This document shows, piece by piece, positions 17,961 through 26,798 of a stretch of DNA of 64,000 nt (the first letter of the stretch is position 1; each line of letters opens with the position of its first letter). Under the pieces are notes generated by a model. It did not search any database and was not told where the DNA came from. It saw only the letters and a program-made list of their open reading frames with translations. The translations under genes were made by a program, and so were the position numbers. Source of the DNA: VAZQ01 sp963821505 (lineage in GTDB: Bacteria > Pseudomonadota > Alphaproteobacteria > Rhizobiales > Xanthobacteraceae); the NCBI GenBank assembly GCA_963821505.1, contig CAWGEH010000003.1, forward strand, positions 124,001 through 188,000. The letters run 5' to 3'.

Positions 17961-18024
17961 CCTCGTGCGACCGGACGAGCGCTTGGAGCGAAACCGCGCT
18001 TCAAGCGAAACGATTTCGCTCTAA
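17961..18024. repeat. dispersed palindromic repeat, copy 1
   Basis: GCTTGGAGCGAAACCGCG followed by a partly complementary GCGAAACGATTTCGCTCTAA. A close relative lies at 23490-23540 (GCTTGGAGCGAAATCGCG ... GCGATTTTGCTCTAA). The gap 17926-18285 otherwise holds no gene that I can support; a ribosome site for mqo ends it. Confidence 0.6.
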
Positions 18025-18285
18025 ACTCCGGCTCGATCGGCCGGCCGAGATCCGATTGTCCCGGCGCAGATGCGATGCGCGACCGGCGGCGGCCAGTCCG
18101 GAACTCGTGGCACCCGGTCGGCGCGCCCGCCTGCGACCAGCCGCCCTTTCCATGCCCGCCGGGCCGCCGTTGCCACGGCAGTTCTTCCATGCCAAGTCAA
18201 CGATTCGGTGCTGTCCGCTTGCAGCGGGCAAGAGCCGCCGGCTCGCCGGGCACCATCCCCGTATCCTCTCTGATGGGAGAAACCC

Positions 18286-19785
18286 ATGGCTGGAACTCCT
18301 GCCGTCTCTGAGCCGGATGTCGTCCTCGTCGGCGCCGGCATCATGAGCGCCACATTGGCGGTGGTTCTGAAGGAGCTCGAGCCAGCAACGAAGATCGAAG
18401 TCTTCGAGACGCTGGGTGGGGCGGCGCAAGAGAGTTCCGACGCCTGGAACAACGCCGGCACCGGGCACGCGGCGCTGTGCGAGCTCAACTACACGCCGGA
18501 GCGCAGTGACGGAAGCATCGACATTTCGAAGGCGCTGGAGGTCAACGTGGAGTTCGACCTCTCGCGCCAGCTGTGGTCGTATCTCGTGAAGACGGGGGCG
18601 ATAGCGGACCCGCAATCGTTCATCCATCCCGTTCCGCACATGAGCTTTGTGCACGGCGCCGACGACGTGGCGTTCCTGCGGAAGCGATACGAAGCCCTCA
18701 CGGCGCATCACTGCTATCAAGGAATGGAGTACACCGAGGACAAGCGGAAACTCGCCGAGTGGGCGCCGCTCGTCATGGAAGGGCGCAACCCGAGCGAGCG
18801 GGTGGCCGCGACCCGCATGATCACGGGCGCGGATGTCGACTACGGAGCGCTCACCCGCAATCTCATCCGCTATCTGCAAGGCCGCGAGGGCTTCGCGATC
18901 CACTATTCTCATCACGTCACCGATATCCGTCGCGAGCCGAATGGGCGCTGGCGCCTGGAGGCAGAGGACGCCGGCAGCGCCGGGCGCCGCTCGACCACGG
19001 CACGCTTCGTCTATCTCGGCGCCGGCGGCGGCGCTCTGCCGCTGTTGCAGAAATCCGGCATTCCGGAAGGCCGGGGCTACGGCGGATTCCCGGTCAGCGG
19101 CATCTGGCTGCGCTGCGACGACCCCGGCGTGAACAAACGCCATCATGCCAAGGTCTACGGCAAGGCGTCGGTCGGTTCTCCCCCGATGTCCGTCCCCCAC
19201 CTCGATACGCGGGTCATCGGCGGAAAGCATTCCCTCCTGTTCGGCCCCTACGCCGGTTTTTCCACCAAATTCCTCAAGCACGGCTCGTTGCTGGATCTCT
19301 TCCGCTCCATTCGGCCGAACAATATCGGGCCTCTGTTGGCCGTGGCCCGGGACAATTTCGACCTGACCAAATATTTGATAGGTCAGGTGCTGCAGTCGTC
19401 GCGTCATCGGTTCGCGGCGTTGCAGGAGTACTTTCCCGGCGCCAAGCCGGCGGACTGGCAGCTGGAGGTGGCGGGGCAGCGCGTCCAGATCATCAAGCCG
19501 GATGCGCGGCGCGGCGGAATTCTGGAGTTCGGGACGGAACTGGTCCCGGCGGCCGACGGCTCCCTGGTGGCGCTGCTGGGCGCCTCGCCCGGAGCGTCCA
19601 CCGCCGTGTGGATCACGCTCAACGTGATCGAGCGCTGCTTCAAGGAAAAGCTGAAGAACGGAGGCTGGAACACCAAGCTCAAGCAAATCATCCCGTCATA
19701 CGGTAAATCGCTGATCGACAATGCCGAGCTCTGCCGGCGGGTGCGAGCCGAGACCGCAGCCGTCCTGCACCTGCAGAACGTCTGA
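18286..19785 (+). CDS. mqo: malate:quinone oxidoreductase
   Basis: FAD-dependent peripheral membrane enzyme that oxidises malate to oxaloacetate and passes electrons to quinone, part of the TCA cycle and respiratory chain. 499 residues, normal length. The N-terminal FAD-binding motif VVLVGAGIMSATLAVVLKEL (12-31) is clear, followed by WNNAGTGHAALCELNYTP near 53-70, a strong Mqo signature, and VSGIWLRCDDP near 270. A good ribosome site (GGGAG, seven bases upstream) fixes the start. fumC, whose product makes malate, lies 1.8 kb downstream, separated by a transporter gene, so the two probably share metabolism but not a transcript. Confidence 0.95.
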   Translation: MAGTPAVSEPDVVLVGAGIMSATLAVVLKELEPATKIEVFETLGGAAQESSDAWNNAGTGHAALCELNYTPERSDGSIDISKALEVNVEFDLSRQLWSYLVKTGAIADPQSFIHPVPHMSFVHGADDVAFLRKRYEALTAHHCYQGMEYTEDKRKLAEWAPLVMEGRNPSERVAATRMITGADVDYGALTRNLIRYLQGREGFAIHYSHHVTDIRREPNGRWRLEAEDAGSAGRRSTTARFVYLGAGGGALPLLQKSGIPEGRGYGGFPVSGIWLRCDDPGVNKRHHAKVYGKASVGSPPMSVPHLDTRVIGGKHSLLFGPYAGFSTKFLKHGSLLDLFRSIRPNNIGPLLAVARDNFDLTKYLIGQVLQSSRHRFAALQEYFPGAKPADWQLEVAGQRVQIIKPDARRGGILEFGTELVPAADGSLVALLGASPGASTAVWITLNVIERCFKEKLKNGGWNTKLKQIIPSYGKSLIDNAELCRRVRAETAAVLHLQNV

Positions 19786-19847
19786 GCGCGCCGATCCGCG
19801 CCGAGACTGCGGCGGAATGCTTGATCCACGACCGGGAACACCTGGTG

Positions 19848-21158
19848 ATGCCGTCTCCTTCCGCCCCGCTTCGCCCGCCTTCCTCGCCCGCGGCGCCGGA
19901 GCATGACGCGGGAACGCCGCAGACCGTCGCCCTCCCCGATGCCCTCGACGGCCTGTTGCGCTTCGGCGCGTCGATGCTGCGCGCCGGAGATACCGCCTTC
20001 CGGGTTCGGGAGTGGATGGGCGTCATTGCGCGAGCGATGGGTCTCGACGGCCTCTCCGTGCACGTTGCGCTCGGCGGCATGACCGCGACCGCGCGCCGCG
20101 GCGGCGAGCACGCCACGCTGGCGACCGAGGTCGCGCCGCCCGGCATCAACGCCTGGCGCCTCGGCGCATTGGAGCGGCTCGCGCGCGCCATGCAGCCCGG
20201 CGCGACGCCGGGCGAGCTGACGGCGAAGCTGACGGCGATCGAGAGCGAGCCGCCGCTCTATTCGATTGCCCAGACCGTGGCCGCCGTCGGCGTCGCCTCG
20301 GGAGCATTCTCCTATCTCAACGGCGGCGGCGCGCTGGAGGTGCTTGCTGCCTTTGCCGGCGGCGGCGGCGGGCAGTGGCTGCGGTCGCTGCTGTTCCGTC
20401 GGCGGTTGAACCAGTACGCCGTCACCGCGCTGTGCGCCCTGGTTGCCGCCGGCATCTACTGCATGATCACGGCCGCCGCGGCCGGTGCCGGCTTGCGCGC
20501 GCCGCATCATGCTGCCGGTTTCATCTCCTCGGTGCTGTTCCTGGTGCCCGGTTTCCCCTTGGTCGCGGCCCTGCTCGACCTGCTGCAGCACCAGACCGTG
20601 GCCGGCCTCACGCGGCTGGCCTATGGAACGATGCTGCTGCTCGCGGCGGCCTTCGGCCTCTGCATCGTTGCCGCCGCGGCCGGCCTGACCACCGAGCCTC
20701 CGCCGCCGTTGCAGGTCGGGGAGTTGCCGACCCTGCTGCTGCGCGCGCTTGCCAGCTTTGCCGGCGGCTGCGGCTTTGGGATCCTCTACAACAGCTCGCC
20801 ACGGACCGTGCTCGCCGTCGGCGTCCTGGCCCTCGTCGGCAACGAACTGCGTCTGGCGCTGCACGACATCGGGATGGCGCTGGCGCCGGCGACCTTCCTC
20901 GGCGCGCTCGCGGTTGGGCTCATGGCCTCGCTGACCCGCGACCGCCTGCCCGAGCCGCGCATCGCGCTCACGGTGCCCGGGATCATCATCATGGTGCCCG
21001 GCACCTACGCCTTCCAGACAGTGGTGCTGTTCAACCAGGGCGACATGCTTGCGGCGATGCAGGCGGCCGTACTGGGCAGCTTCGTCGTCGGCGCGATGGC
21101 GCTCGGCCTGGCCGCGGCGCGGTTCGTCAGCAAACAGGGCTGGATCGTCGAGTCCTGA
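19848..21158 (+). CDS. ThrE-type threonine/serine exporter
   Basis: Inner-membrane protein of the DUF1212/ThrE family, which exports threonine and serine. About 436 residues, fused form: an N-terminal half with the cytoplasmic hydrolase-like region (LRFGASMLRAGDTAFRVREWM near 38-58) and ALGGMTATAR, then about ten hydrophobic helices. The signature VPGTYAFQTVVLFNQGDM near 388-405 belongs to the C-terminal ThrE_2 part. Start uncertain: ATG 19848 was chosen over TTG 19821, with no strong ribosome site for either. No regulator or amino-acid enzyme flanks it; direction is the same as mqo with a 62-bp gap. Confidence 0.85.
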   Translation: MPSPSAPLRPPSSPAAPEHDAGTPQTVALPDALDGLLRFGASMLRAGDTAFRVREWMGVIARAMGLDGLSVHVALGGMTATARRGGEHATLATEVAPPGINAWRLGALERLARAMQPGATPGELTAKLTAIESEPPLYSIAQTVAAVGVASGAFSYLNGGGALEVLAAFAGGGGGQWLRSLLFRRRLNQYAVTALCALVAAGIYCMITAAAAGAGLRAPHHAAGFISSVLFLVPGFPLVAALLDLLQHQTVAGLTRLAYGTMLLLAAAFGLCIVAAAAGLTTEPPPPLQVGELPTLLLRALASFAGGCGFGILYNSSPRTVLAVGVLALVGNELRLALHDIGMALAPATFLGALAVGLMASLTRDRLPEPRIALTVPGIIIMVPGTYAFQTVVLFNQGDMLAAMQAAVLGSFVVGAMALGLAAARFVSKQGWIVES

Positions 21159-21267
21159 ACACGCCGTGCATCCACCCAACTCACCGGCGCTGCCAACGCC
21201 GCGATGTCCGGTTGGGTCATGCCGTTTTCAACGGAAAACGCCTCCGGCAGGCAACCGGCAAGGCTGG

Positions 21268-21530
21268 TCAATGATGCTGGTCGGTCTCGACGATCTTGCC
21301 TGAAGACGCGGTAGACCTCGGCGGTATGAAACAGCGTGAGAGGAAGCACGACGAGCCCGGCGCCCCAGAACATGAAATAGAGGGTCGATGGCGGCGATGC
21401 CGCCTGATCGACGGTCACGGTGAACGGGCCGCTCGAGCCATCGCTCCATGATCCGCAAGTTCTGCGCCAACGCGTAGACGAAGGCGATCGCCGGAAAAAC
21501 CAAGACCGCGGCCAGCAGCACCGGCGAGCC
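21268..21530 (-). pseudogene. remnant of cytochrome bd oxidase subunit II (CydB) C-terminus
   Basis: Reading the minus strand, one frame gives SPVLLAAVLVFPAIAFVY, the next gives TVDQAASPPSTLYFMFWGAG with LVVLPLTLFHTAEVYRVFR, and the third supplies GKIVETDQHH and a stop at 21268. Joined, they resemble the C-terminal helix and VFRGK tail of CydB/CioB. Two frame changes are needed, and no upstream part of CydB or CydA is present. This is a decayed fragment lying in the gap 21159-21592 before fumC. Confidence 0.6.
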
Positions 21531-21592
21531 TTTCCCGGCGCAGCCGACGCTGTTACTTTCGCGCGAAAACGAGCGCAGCACGAGAATGCCAC

Positions 21593-22996
21593 ATGACGAA
21601 CGTGCGTAAGGAAACCGACAGTCTCGGGGAAGTCGAAGTTCCATCGGACAAGCTCTGGGGAGCCCAGACCCAACGTTCGCTGGAACATTTCAGCATCGGC
21701 AAGGATCTGATCCCGCGCGAGATGATCGAGGCCTATGCCATCCTGAAGAAGGCGGTCGCCAACGCCAACCACGCGAGCAAACGGCTGGAGGCCAAGCCCC
21801 ACCAGCTCATCTCACAGGCGTGCGACGAGATTCTGTCCGGACAGCATCACGACATGTTCCCGCTGCATGTCTGGATGACCGGCAGCGGCACCCAATTCAA
21901 CATGAACGTGAACGAGGTGATCTCCAACCGCAGCTCGCAGCTGGCCGGTACCGCGCTCGGCAGCAAGTCGCCGGTTCATCCTAACGATCACGTCAACATG
22001 TCGCAGTCGTCGAACGACACGTTCCCGTCGGCGATGAACATCGCCGCTGCGCTCGGCGTCACCCGACGGCTGGTTCCGGCGCTGAAGGCGCTGCACGACG
22101 CCATTGCGGCGAAGGCGGCGGAATGGAGCGACATCGTCAAGATCGGCCGCACCCATATGCAGGATGCGACGCCGATCACGCTCGGGCAGGAATGGTCGGG
22201 CTACGCCGCGATGCTTGCCGACGATCTGGAGCGGATCAACGATGCGCTCAAGGGCGTCTATCGCCTCGCGCTCGGCGGCACCGCCGTGGGCACGGGAATC
22301 AACGCCGCGCCCGGCTTCGCGGGGGCGGCCGCGGCCGAGATCGCCAAGCTCACGGGCTTGCCGTTCGTCAGCGCGCCCAACAAGTTCGCCGTGCAGGGCG
22401 CGCACGACGCCCTGGTGCAGCTCTCCGGCTCGCTGCGCACGCTCGCGGTGTCGCTGTACAAGATCGCCAACGACATCCGGCTGATGTCCTGCGGGCCGCG
22501 TGCCGGCTTTGCCGAATTGCTCATCCCCGAGAACGAGCCGGGCTCCTCGATCATGCCGGGCAAGGTCAACCCGACCCAGGCCGAAGCGCTGACCATGATC
22601 GCGGTGCAGGTCATGGGCAACGACGTTGCGGTGGGCTTCGGCGCCGCGGGCGGCTATCTGGAAATGAACGTCTACAAGCCGTTGATCATTTTCAACATCA
22701 TGCATTCCATCACGATCTTGAGCGACGGCTGCGCCAACTTCCGGAAATTCCTGGTCGAGGGCACCAAGCCGAACCTTAAGAGGATCAAGGAGTACGTCGA
22801 TCGCTCCCTGATGCTAGTGACGGCGCTGGCCCCGGTGATCGGCTACGACAAGGCTTCCAAGATCGCCCATCACGCCATGGACAACGATCTCACCTTGAAG
22901 GAAGCCGCGCTGCAACTCGGTTTCGTCACGCCCGACGAGTTCGATCGCATCGTCGATCCGGCCAAGATGGTCAAGCCGTACGTCGCGAGCGATTGA
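21593..22996 (+). CDS. fumC: class II fumarate hydratase
   Basis: Iron-independent, oxygen-stable fumarase converting fumarate to L-malate in the TCA cycle; cytoplasmic homotetramer. 467 residues, the normal size. Markers: DKLWGAQTQRSLEHF near 19-33, WMTGSGTQFNMNVNEV near 94-109, HVNMSQSSNDTFPSAM near 128-143, GRTHMQDATPITLGQEWSGY near 185-204 and the mobile signature loop GSSIMPGKVNPTQAE near 316-330 with the active-site Ser. The start at 21593 is the first in-frame ATG that gives the family N-terminus. Its 5' side overlaps nothing functional. Confidence 0.96.
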   Translation: MTNVRKETDSLGEVEVPSDKLWGAQTQRSLEHFSIGKDLIPREMIEAYAILKKAVANANHASKRLEAKPHQLISQACDEILSGQHHDMFPLHVWMTGSGTQFNMNVNEVISNRSSQLAGTALGSKSPVHPNDHVNMSQSSNDTFPSAMNIAAALGVTRRLVPALKALHDAIAAKAAEWSDIVKIGRTHMQDATPITLGQEWSGYAAMLADDLERINDALKGVYRLALGGTAVGTGINAAPGFAGAAAAEIAKLTGLPFVSAPNKFAVQGAHDALVQLSGSLRTLAVSLYKIANDIRLMSCGPRAGFAELLIPENEPGSSIMPGKVNPTQAEALTMIAVQVMGNDVAVGFGAAGGYLEMNVYKPLIIFNIMHSITILSDGCANFRKFLVEGTKPNLKRIKEYVDRSLMLVTALAPVIGYDKASKIAHHAMDNDLTLKEAALQLGFVTPDEFDRIVDPAKMVKPYVASD

Positions 22997-23211
22997 TGGC
23001 GATCCCCGGCGAGGGCGTGCGCCCATCGCACGAGCGCCGGAAGACGAGAGCCTCGCGAGAGCCAATCGGACGCCACACTTTTTGCATCAATCCGGCACTT
23101 TCACGCCGCTGACATCCTTGGGTCCACGCCGGGAACAAACGGGCTGCACACAATGGCGCCTGAATTCTTTTCTAGTCGGGTGCCATGGGGTCATGATGTC
23201 GGAGGGGAGCC

Positions 23212-23436
23212 ATGAGCGCAAAGTATTCCGCGGAATGGTGGGAAAAAGCCGCAGATATCAGGCAGGGAACGTCAGCACCGCAATCTGCCTCGACCGACCA
23301 TCTCGCAGCGGGCCTCCGCCAGCCGCTCACCACCCCACGCAGCGCGCGCAGGACGGCTTCCGGCCTGAGCTCGGCCACTGTTCCATCGCGTAAGCGGGCG
23401 GGCCGATCCCGCGCGGTCGAAGCAGCGACTTTCTAG
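23212..23436 (+). CDS. small hypothetical protein
   Basis: A 74-residue frame starting MSAKYSAEWWEKAADIRQ behind a strong ribosome site (GGAGGGGAG, about seven bases upstream of the ATG). The first 20 residues look like a real protein start; the rest is Ser/Arg/Ala-rich and may be decayed. The stop TAG falls inside the dispersed repeat at 23434. No family recognised. Confidence 0.35.
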   Translation: MSAKYSAEWWEKAADIRQGTSAPQSASTDHLAAGLRQPLTTPRSARRTASGLSSATVPSRKRAGRSRAVEAATF

Positions 23437-23540
23437 AGCATGAGCCCGAAGAAAGTTGCAGACTTCTTGGGATAAGATCATGCGACCAACCAAATGCTTG
23501 GAGCGAAATCGCGATTCAATGTGAAGCGATTTTGCTCTAA
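23434..23540. repeat. dispersed palindromic repeat, copy 2
   Basis: Begins TCTAGAGCATGA and ends with GCTTGGAGCGAAATCGCG paired with GCGATTTTGCTCTAA. The second half matches the copy at 17961-18024. The TCTAGAGC start resembles the element at 63142. It ends a few bases inside the 3' end of the RidA-like gene. Confidence 0.65.
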
Positions 23541-24805
23541 CGGCGCCCCAACCAGGCCACCGCATCGATCTCCACCAGGCAATCCGGCCGCAGGGCATCG
23601 ACTGTCATGGTGAGGCCGGCAGGCATCCAAGGACCGCGCAGGCGCCTTCTGAACTGTTCGCCATAGGCGTCCAGGAACAGCGAGCGGTCCTGCCCCGCCA
23701 ACAGATAGACGGTTGTCTTCACGATGTCGTCCACGGTTGCGCCGGCCGCTTCCATGATGAACTGCAGCTGCCGGACGCATTGCTCGGTCTGGGCGCGCAG
23801 GTCGCCGATGAAAAGCGTTTGCTGCGCGACATCGACCGCGTCCTGGCCGGCGATGAACAACCAATCGCCCACCCGTACGCTCTGCGCAAACACGCGCGGG
23901 GTGCGGCGGGCAAACTTGCTCTCGACGTATTGTCGGCGGGCGCGCGTCGCGAGCGCGTAGGAGCGCTGCGCAACGCCCGGACCAAGCGCCGGGCTGCCGA
24001 TGCGGGAATTCGCCGGATATTCGTTGGGAGCGAAAATCGATTCCAAGCGCGCGGAGCGCTCGCGTCCATAGGCGTCGCGCACGCTGGCCGCGGCCATGTT
24101 GCGCAGGAATGCCCAGTGGCGAAAGGAATCCTTCAGGCCCAGGCCGGCCGCGCGCAGGACGGCGTCGAGGCGCTCGAGAATGATCGTGCTCGGCGCCGCG
24201 ATGTCCTCGGGCGCATCCACGCCGCCGACGAAAACAAGGTCTCCTGTCCGGATGGCGTGACAAGGGGCGCCGAGCGGAAGCGGCACGCCCTCGGCCACGA
24301 TCGCTGCGCGGTCGCGGTTGGTCGAGGCGACGGCGTCCATGCGCACCAGCCGGTCGGGCCCCAGACCGGATACACCGACGAAACAGGCAGTCGGAGCGCG
24401 CTCGGGCCGGAACGCCGCCCGCAGCATCCCGCCGATCTCGGGCGCGGCTGCGTAGTCGGTGAGCAGCACTTGCAGGAACACTAGGTCGTCCGGGCTCTGC
24501 CCGACGGCCGCAAGCGCGCGGCGGAGATTCTGCAATGTGCGTTCGGCTTGCGCGGGTGCGCCTGCGGGCGGCGCGCCGGGCCCGGCTGCGTCCTGCGCCA
24601 CGAACGTGAGATCCCCGACCGTCGCGCCGACGGAAAAGGCAGGGTCCTCGGACGCGAGCCATCGGGACGTTATGGCCCGGGGAGTGGCTGGAGCGGCCCC
24701 CGACGCGTCGGCGACGGGCAACGCGCACGCCGCTCCTGCCGCCCCGACGACGAACGCACGTCGCGAAAGCCGCAGCGGCCCGACCATGGCGTTGGAGCTC
24801 CACAT
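23537..24805 (-). CDS. Tat-exported protein with three tandem RidA/YjgF-like domains
   Basis: 422 residues. An ATG at 24805 with GGGAG eight bases upstream precedes a Tat-type signal (LSRRAFVVGAAGAACALP, residues about 12-29). Three YjgF/RidA-like domains follow. The first (about 45-160) has LTFVAQDAAG and LVFLQVLLTDY. The second (about 170-290) has DLVFVGGVDAPED. The third (about 300-420) has DWLFIAGQDAVD and DDIVKTTVYLL. RidA is normally a 130-residue cytoplasmic homotrimer that hydrolyses enamines; here one chain seems to hold all three folds and is exported. The arginine that binds the substrate carboxylate in RidA is not seen in domains 1 and 3 (APTACF and MPAGLTM at that site), so a different or lost activity is likely. 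Confidence 0.78.
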   Translation of the reverse strand: MWSSNAMVGPLRLSRRAFVVGAAGAACALPVADASGAAPATPRAITSRWLASEDPAFSVGATVGDLTFVAQDAAGPGAPPAGAPAQAERTLQNLRRALAAVGQSPDDLVFLQVLLTDYAAAPEIGGMLRAAFRPERAPTACFVGVSGLGPDRLVRMDAVASTNRDRAAIVAEGVPLPLGAPCHAIRTGDLVFVGGVDAPEDIAAPSTIILERLDAVLRAAGLGLKDSFRHWAFLRNMAAASVRDAYGRERSARLESIFAPNEYPANSRIGSPALGPGVAQRSYALATRARRQYVESKFARRTPRVFAQSVRVGDWLFIAGQDAVDVAQQTLFIGDLRAQTEQCVRQLQFIMEAAGATVDDIVKTTVYLLAGQDRSLFLDAYGEQFRRRLRGPWMPAGLTMTVDALRPDCLVEIDAVAWLGRR

Positions 24806-25362
24806 GTCGTTTCTCCCAAGCCGCGTGGCACCTCGATCGTTCCGACCGTCTTCCCGTCGCATCGACGCGCTCGACCCTGAGCCGCGCCCAGGGTTACCAT
24901 CGCAACTCGCGCTCTTGGAACATCGATTCGCGTCTGGCGTATCGTACGGACGGCCAACCTCGAGGGGCCGAAGTTATTCGTTGGGGCTACGGAACTGCCG
25001 GAGTGTAACGCGCACTGCGGGAGTCCCGCCTTTCGTCGGTGCACGGCGGCCCGCGCATCCTTGGTAATGCATAAACAGGTCGAAAGAAGGCATCGCCGCC
25101 ATCATCCCGGGCCCGCGCCCTGCCGCATGGGGTAGCGTGGGCGCACCGCTGACCGCAAGCGCCGCAATGCGCTTACTTGCGTGCGGGCACGCTCCTTCTC
25201 GGCAAAGCCTTGACTTGCGTGAAATCCGGGCCGGGCGAATTTGCAACGATTGCCAGCCGGATGCTTGCAGGCATCTCGCACCTGCGACCCCTACCAACGC
25301 AGGGTGGTTCTCGGCCAAGTGACTGGGTTCTCGTAGGTTTCTCTAGACAGCTGTGCTTGGCG
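24806..25362. other. intergenic, no gene supported
   Basis: Long gap upstream of the RidA-like gene. Frames here are shadows or lack ribosome sites and similarity. The part 25130-25330 has lower coding character and lies next to the integrase remnant. Confidence 0.4.
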
Positions 25363-25520
25363 TCAACGCCGCTTCTTCATCGCGCCCGCCCGCTGCGCGG
25401 CACTGACCGTGCCGTAGCGCTCGACCATCCGCAGGGCCCTCCACCCGCCCCCGCCGGATCGTCTCGAAGTCGATCCCGCTACGCCCAGTGGCGCCGCCAA
25501 TCGTGGATGCAAGGCGCGTT
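25363..25520 (-). pseudogene. decayed tyrosine recombinase (phage integrase) C-terminus
   Basis: On the minus strand one frame reads APCIHDWRRHWA and then hits a stop; this matches the HxxR box of tyrosine recombinases (HDLRHxWAS). About 60 bases later another frame reads ALRMVERYGTVSAAQRAG and ends at a stop at 25363; this matches the segment with the catalytic Tyr (LRMVERYA). One in-frame stop and one frame change in under 160 bases show it is dead. It marks past integration of mobile DNA at the left side of the accessory region. Confidence 0.62.
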
Positions 25521-25619
25521 ATCTGCCGCCCCGGACAGATATGAGATCATCCCGGAGCTGGAGTGGATGGGCTGGCGACGACGAAGTCCAACGCCGCCGA
25601 TGGACAGGTGACCCGCGTA

Positions 25620-25793
25620 TCATCGGGAGCAGTAGATCCGTGCCGTGCCCGGAAGCTCATCCAATTGCGGCGCGCAGTACTGAACAGACCTGTAGGTGGA
25701 ATGGTTTTCGCGATTGCCATTGCCATCGGCGAACGCGGGGAACGCCAATGCAATGATAACGGCAACAAAAGCCATCGTTACCTTGCTCGACAT
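25620..25793 (-). CDS. tiny secreted cysteine peptide 1
   Basis: A 57-residue exported peptide: signal MSSKVTMAFVAVIIALAFPA followed by a mature part of about 35 residues (from DGNGNREN) with two cysteines, in VQYC near 37-40 and IYC near 53-55. GGAG lies nine bases before the ATG at 25793; another ATG two codons upstream is in frame. A candidate ECF-type promoter ends 35 bases upstream. The peptide is like the neighbour at 26095-26238 in size, signal, two Cys and a tyrosine-cysteine near the end, and the upstream DNA of both is similar. No function can be assigned. Confidence 0.6.
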   Translation of the reverse strand: MSSKVTMAFVAVIIALAFPAFADGNGNRENHSTYRSVQYCAPQLDELPGTARIYCSR

Positions 25794-25828
25794 GGTCATT
25801 TTCTCCAAAGCACATCGCCTTTGCACAC

Positions 25829-25855
25829 GAGATCGGGCAAGGCGGCATTTATTCC
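25829..25855 (-). promoter_or_regulatory. candidate ECF sigma promoter for peptide 1
   Basis: Minus strand: GGAATA, 15 bases, GATCTC. Same layout as the sites at 26282 and 26799. Around it GGGGAATAAAT and CGCC are identical to the site upstream of the sigma operon (22 of 30 bases match). It ends 35 bases before the peptide ATG. Confidence 0.6.
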
Positions 25856-26094
25856 CCGGCGTGCGTTGAGACGGGATTCGCTCGGATTGCGTCCGCGCTC
25901 TTTCCGCGACTGCCACTGACCGCCGCACCTCTATTCGATCGCGCGCTGCGAGTGGGGGTCTGGCCGGACTTGACCGAAAGCGCGGGGCCGTCAACGACCC
26001 AATGACGCACTGGCTGATGCCGCCGAAGCAGGATGATGGCCGGCTATCGGCCGGCCATCATCCGAAGTAGCAGCACTGAGCGCGCCCGCATGGC

Positions 26095-26238
26095 TCAGTG
26101 GCAGTAGGGACCGACTGTGGCGCCAGAGCTGTCGTACTGAAACATGCCGAACCCGCAGGTGGTAGGACCAGCAGACGCTGGAACGGCCTGCATGATGGCG
26201 AACGCGAACGCGAGAGCCAGAGTGATCTTCGTCAACAT
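26095..26238 (-). CDS. tiny secreted cysteine peptide 2
   Basis: A 47-residue exported peptide. It has an excellent ribosome site (GAGGAG, seven bases before the ATG), signal MLTKITLALAFAFAIMQAVP and cleavage after PASA. The mature part of about 24 residues begins GPTTCGFGMFQYDSSG and ends VGPYCH, so it holds two cysteines and probably one disulfide. Its length and signal resemble the peptide at 25620-25793, and both share an upstream motif. Too short for most gene finders. Role unknown; a stress-induced envelope peptide under the neighbouring ECF sigma is a reasonable hypothesis. Confidence 0.72.
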   Translation of the reverse strand: MLTKITLALAFAFAIMQAVPASAGPTTCGFGMFQYDSSGATVGPYCH

Positions 26239-26281
26239 GGTCAATCTCCTCGTCTTGAAGCCGGAAGCGGCTTCTGCAGAC

Positions 26282-26308
26282 TGGATCAGGGAACGCGGCG
26301 TTTATTTC
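26282..26308 (-). promoter_or_regulatory. candidate ECF sigma promoter for peptide 2
   Basis: Minus strand: GAAATA, 15 bases, GATCCA, preceded by CG and followed by AACGCCGCG, like the other two copies. It ends 43 bases before the peptide ATG. The DNA further upstream also resembles that of peptide 1, which suggests duplication of promoter plus gene. Confidence 0.58.
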
Positions 26309-26309
26309 C

Positions 26310-26798
26310 GCGCTCGCATTCGAATGGAGTTCGCTCGATACAAGCCTTCGTGTACCGGTAAGCTGTGCAGTTCACATCGCCGTCATTTGGTCTCTGCGAC
26401 CGAACGAGCCGTCCGATCTCGGGCGGCGACGTTTCAGATCTTTGACGCATAGTCGGGGGAGATAGAACCGCGGGGAGCGTCCGCTCGCATGCCGGCGCGC
26501 GTTGTGCTGCGGCGATTGATGTGGTCAGCGAAACACCGCTGGCGGCAAGGAGGCTCACCGGCCTCAATCAAGCCCACTCGGCAGCTAACGATTACTGCCG
26601 CACCATCGACTTCGAGCTCATGCTTGTGGTTCGCTGGCCCAAGGCGATGCATGTGCCGGCGGTGACTCGCCGTCTGCCGCGTCGCGACGAGCATCACGCC
26701 ATCGTGATGGATTGGACGGCCGCCGTTCGGAGCAAAGCTATTCGACCCCGGTGTGGTCGTTTGCAGGCTCTCGCGGGAACGGACCCCGGAAAGAGTGG
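26310..26798. other. intergenic, no gene supported
   Basis: Between the divergent peptide-2 promoter and the promoter-like site before the sigma operon. Several open frames exist on both strands but none has a ribosome site with recognisable protein features. The base composition is lower in GC than the flanks. Confidence 0.4.

Noticed and set aside
18001..19686. Long minus-strand frame opposite mqo
   Set aside because: Shadow frame; mqo on the plus strand has a full FAD motif, family signatures and a ribosome site.
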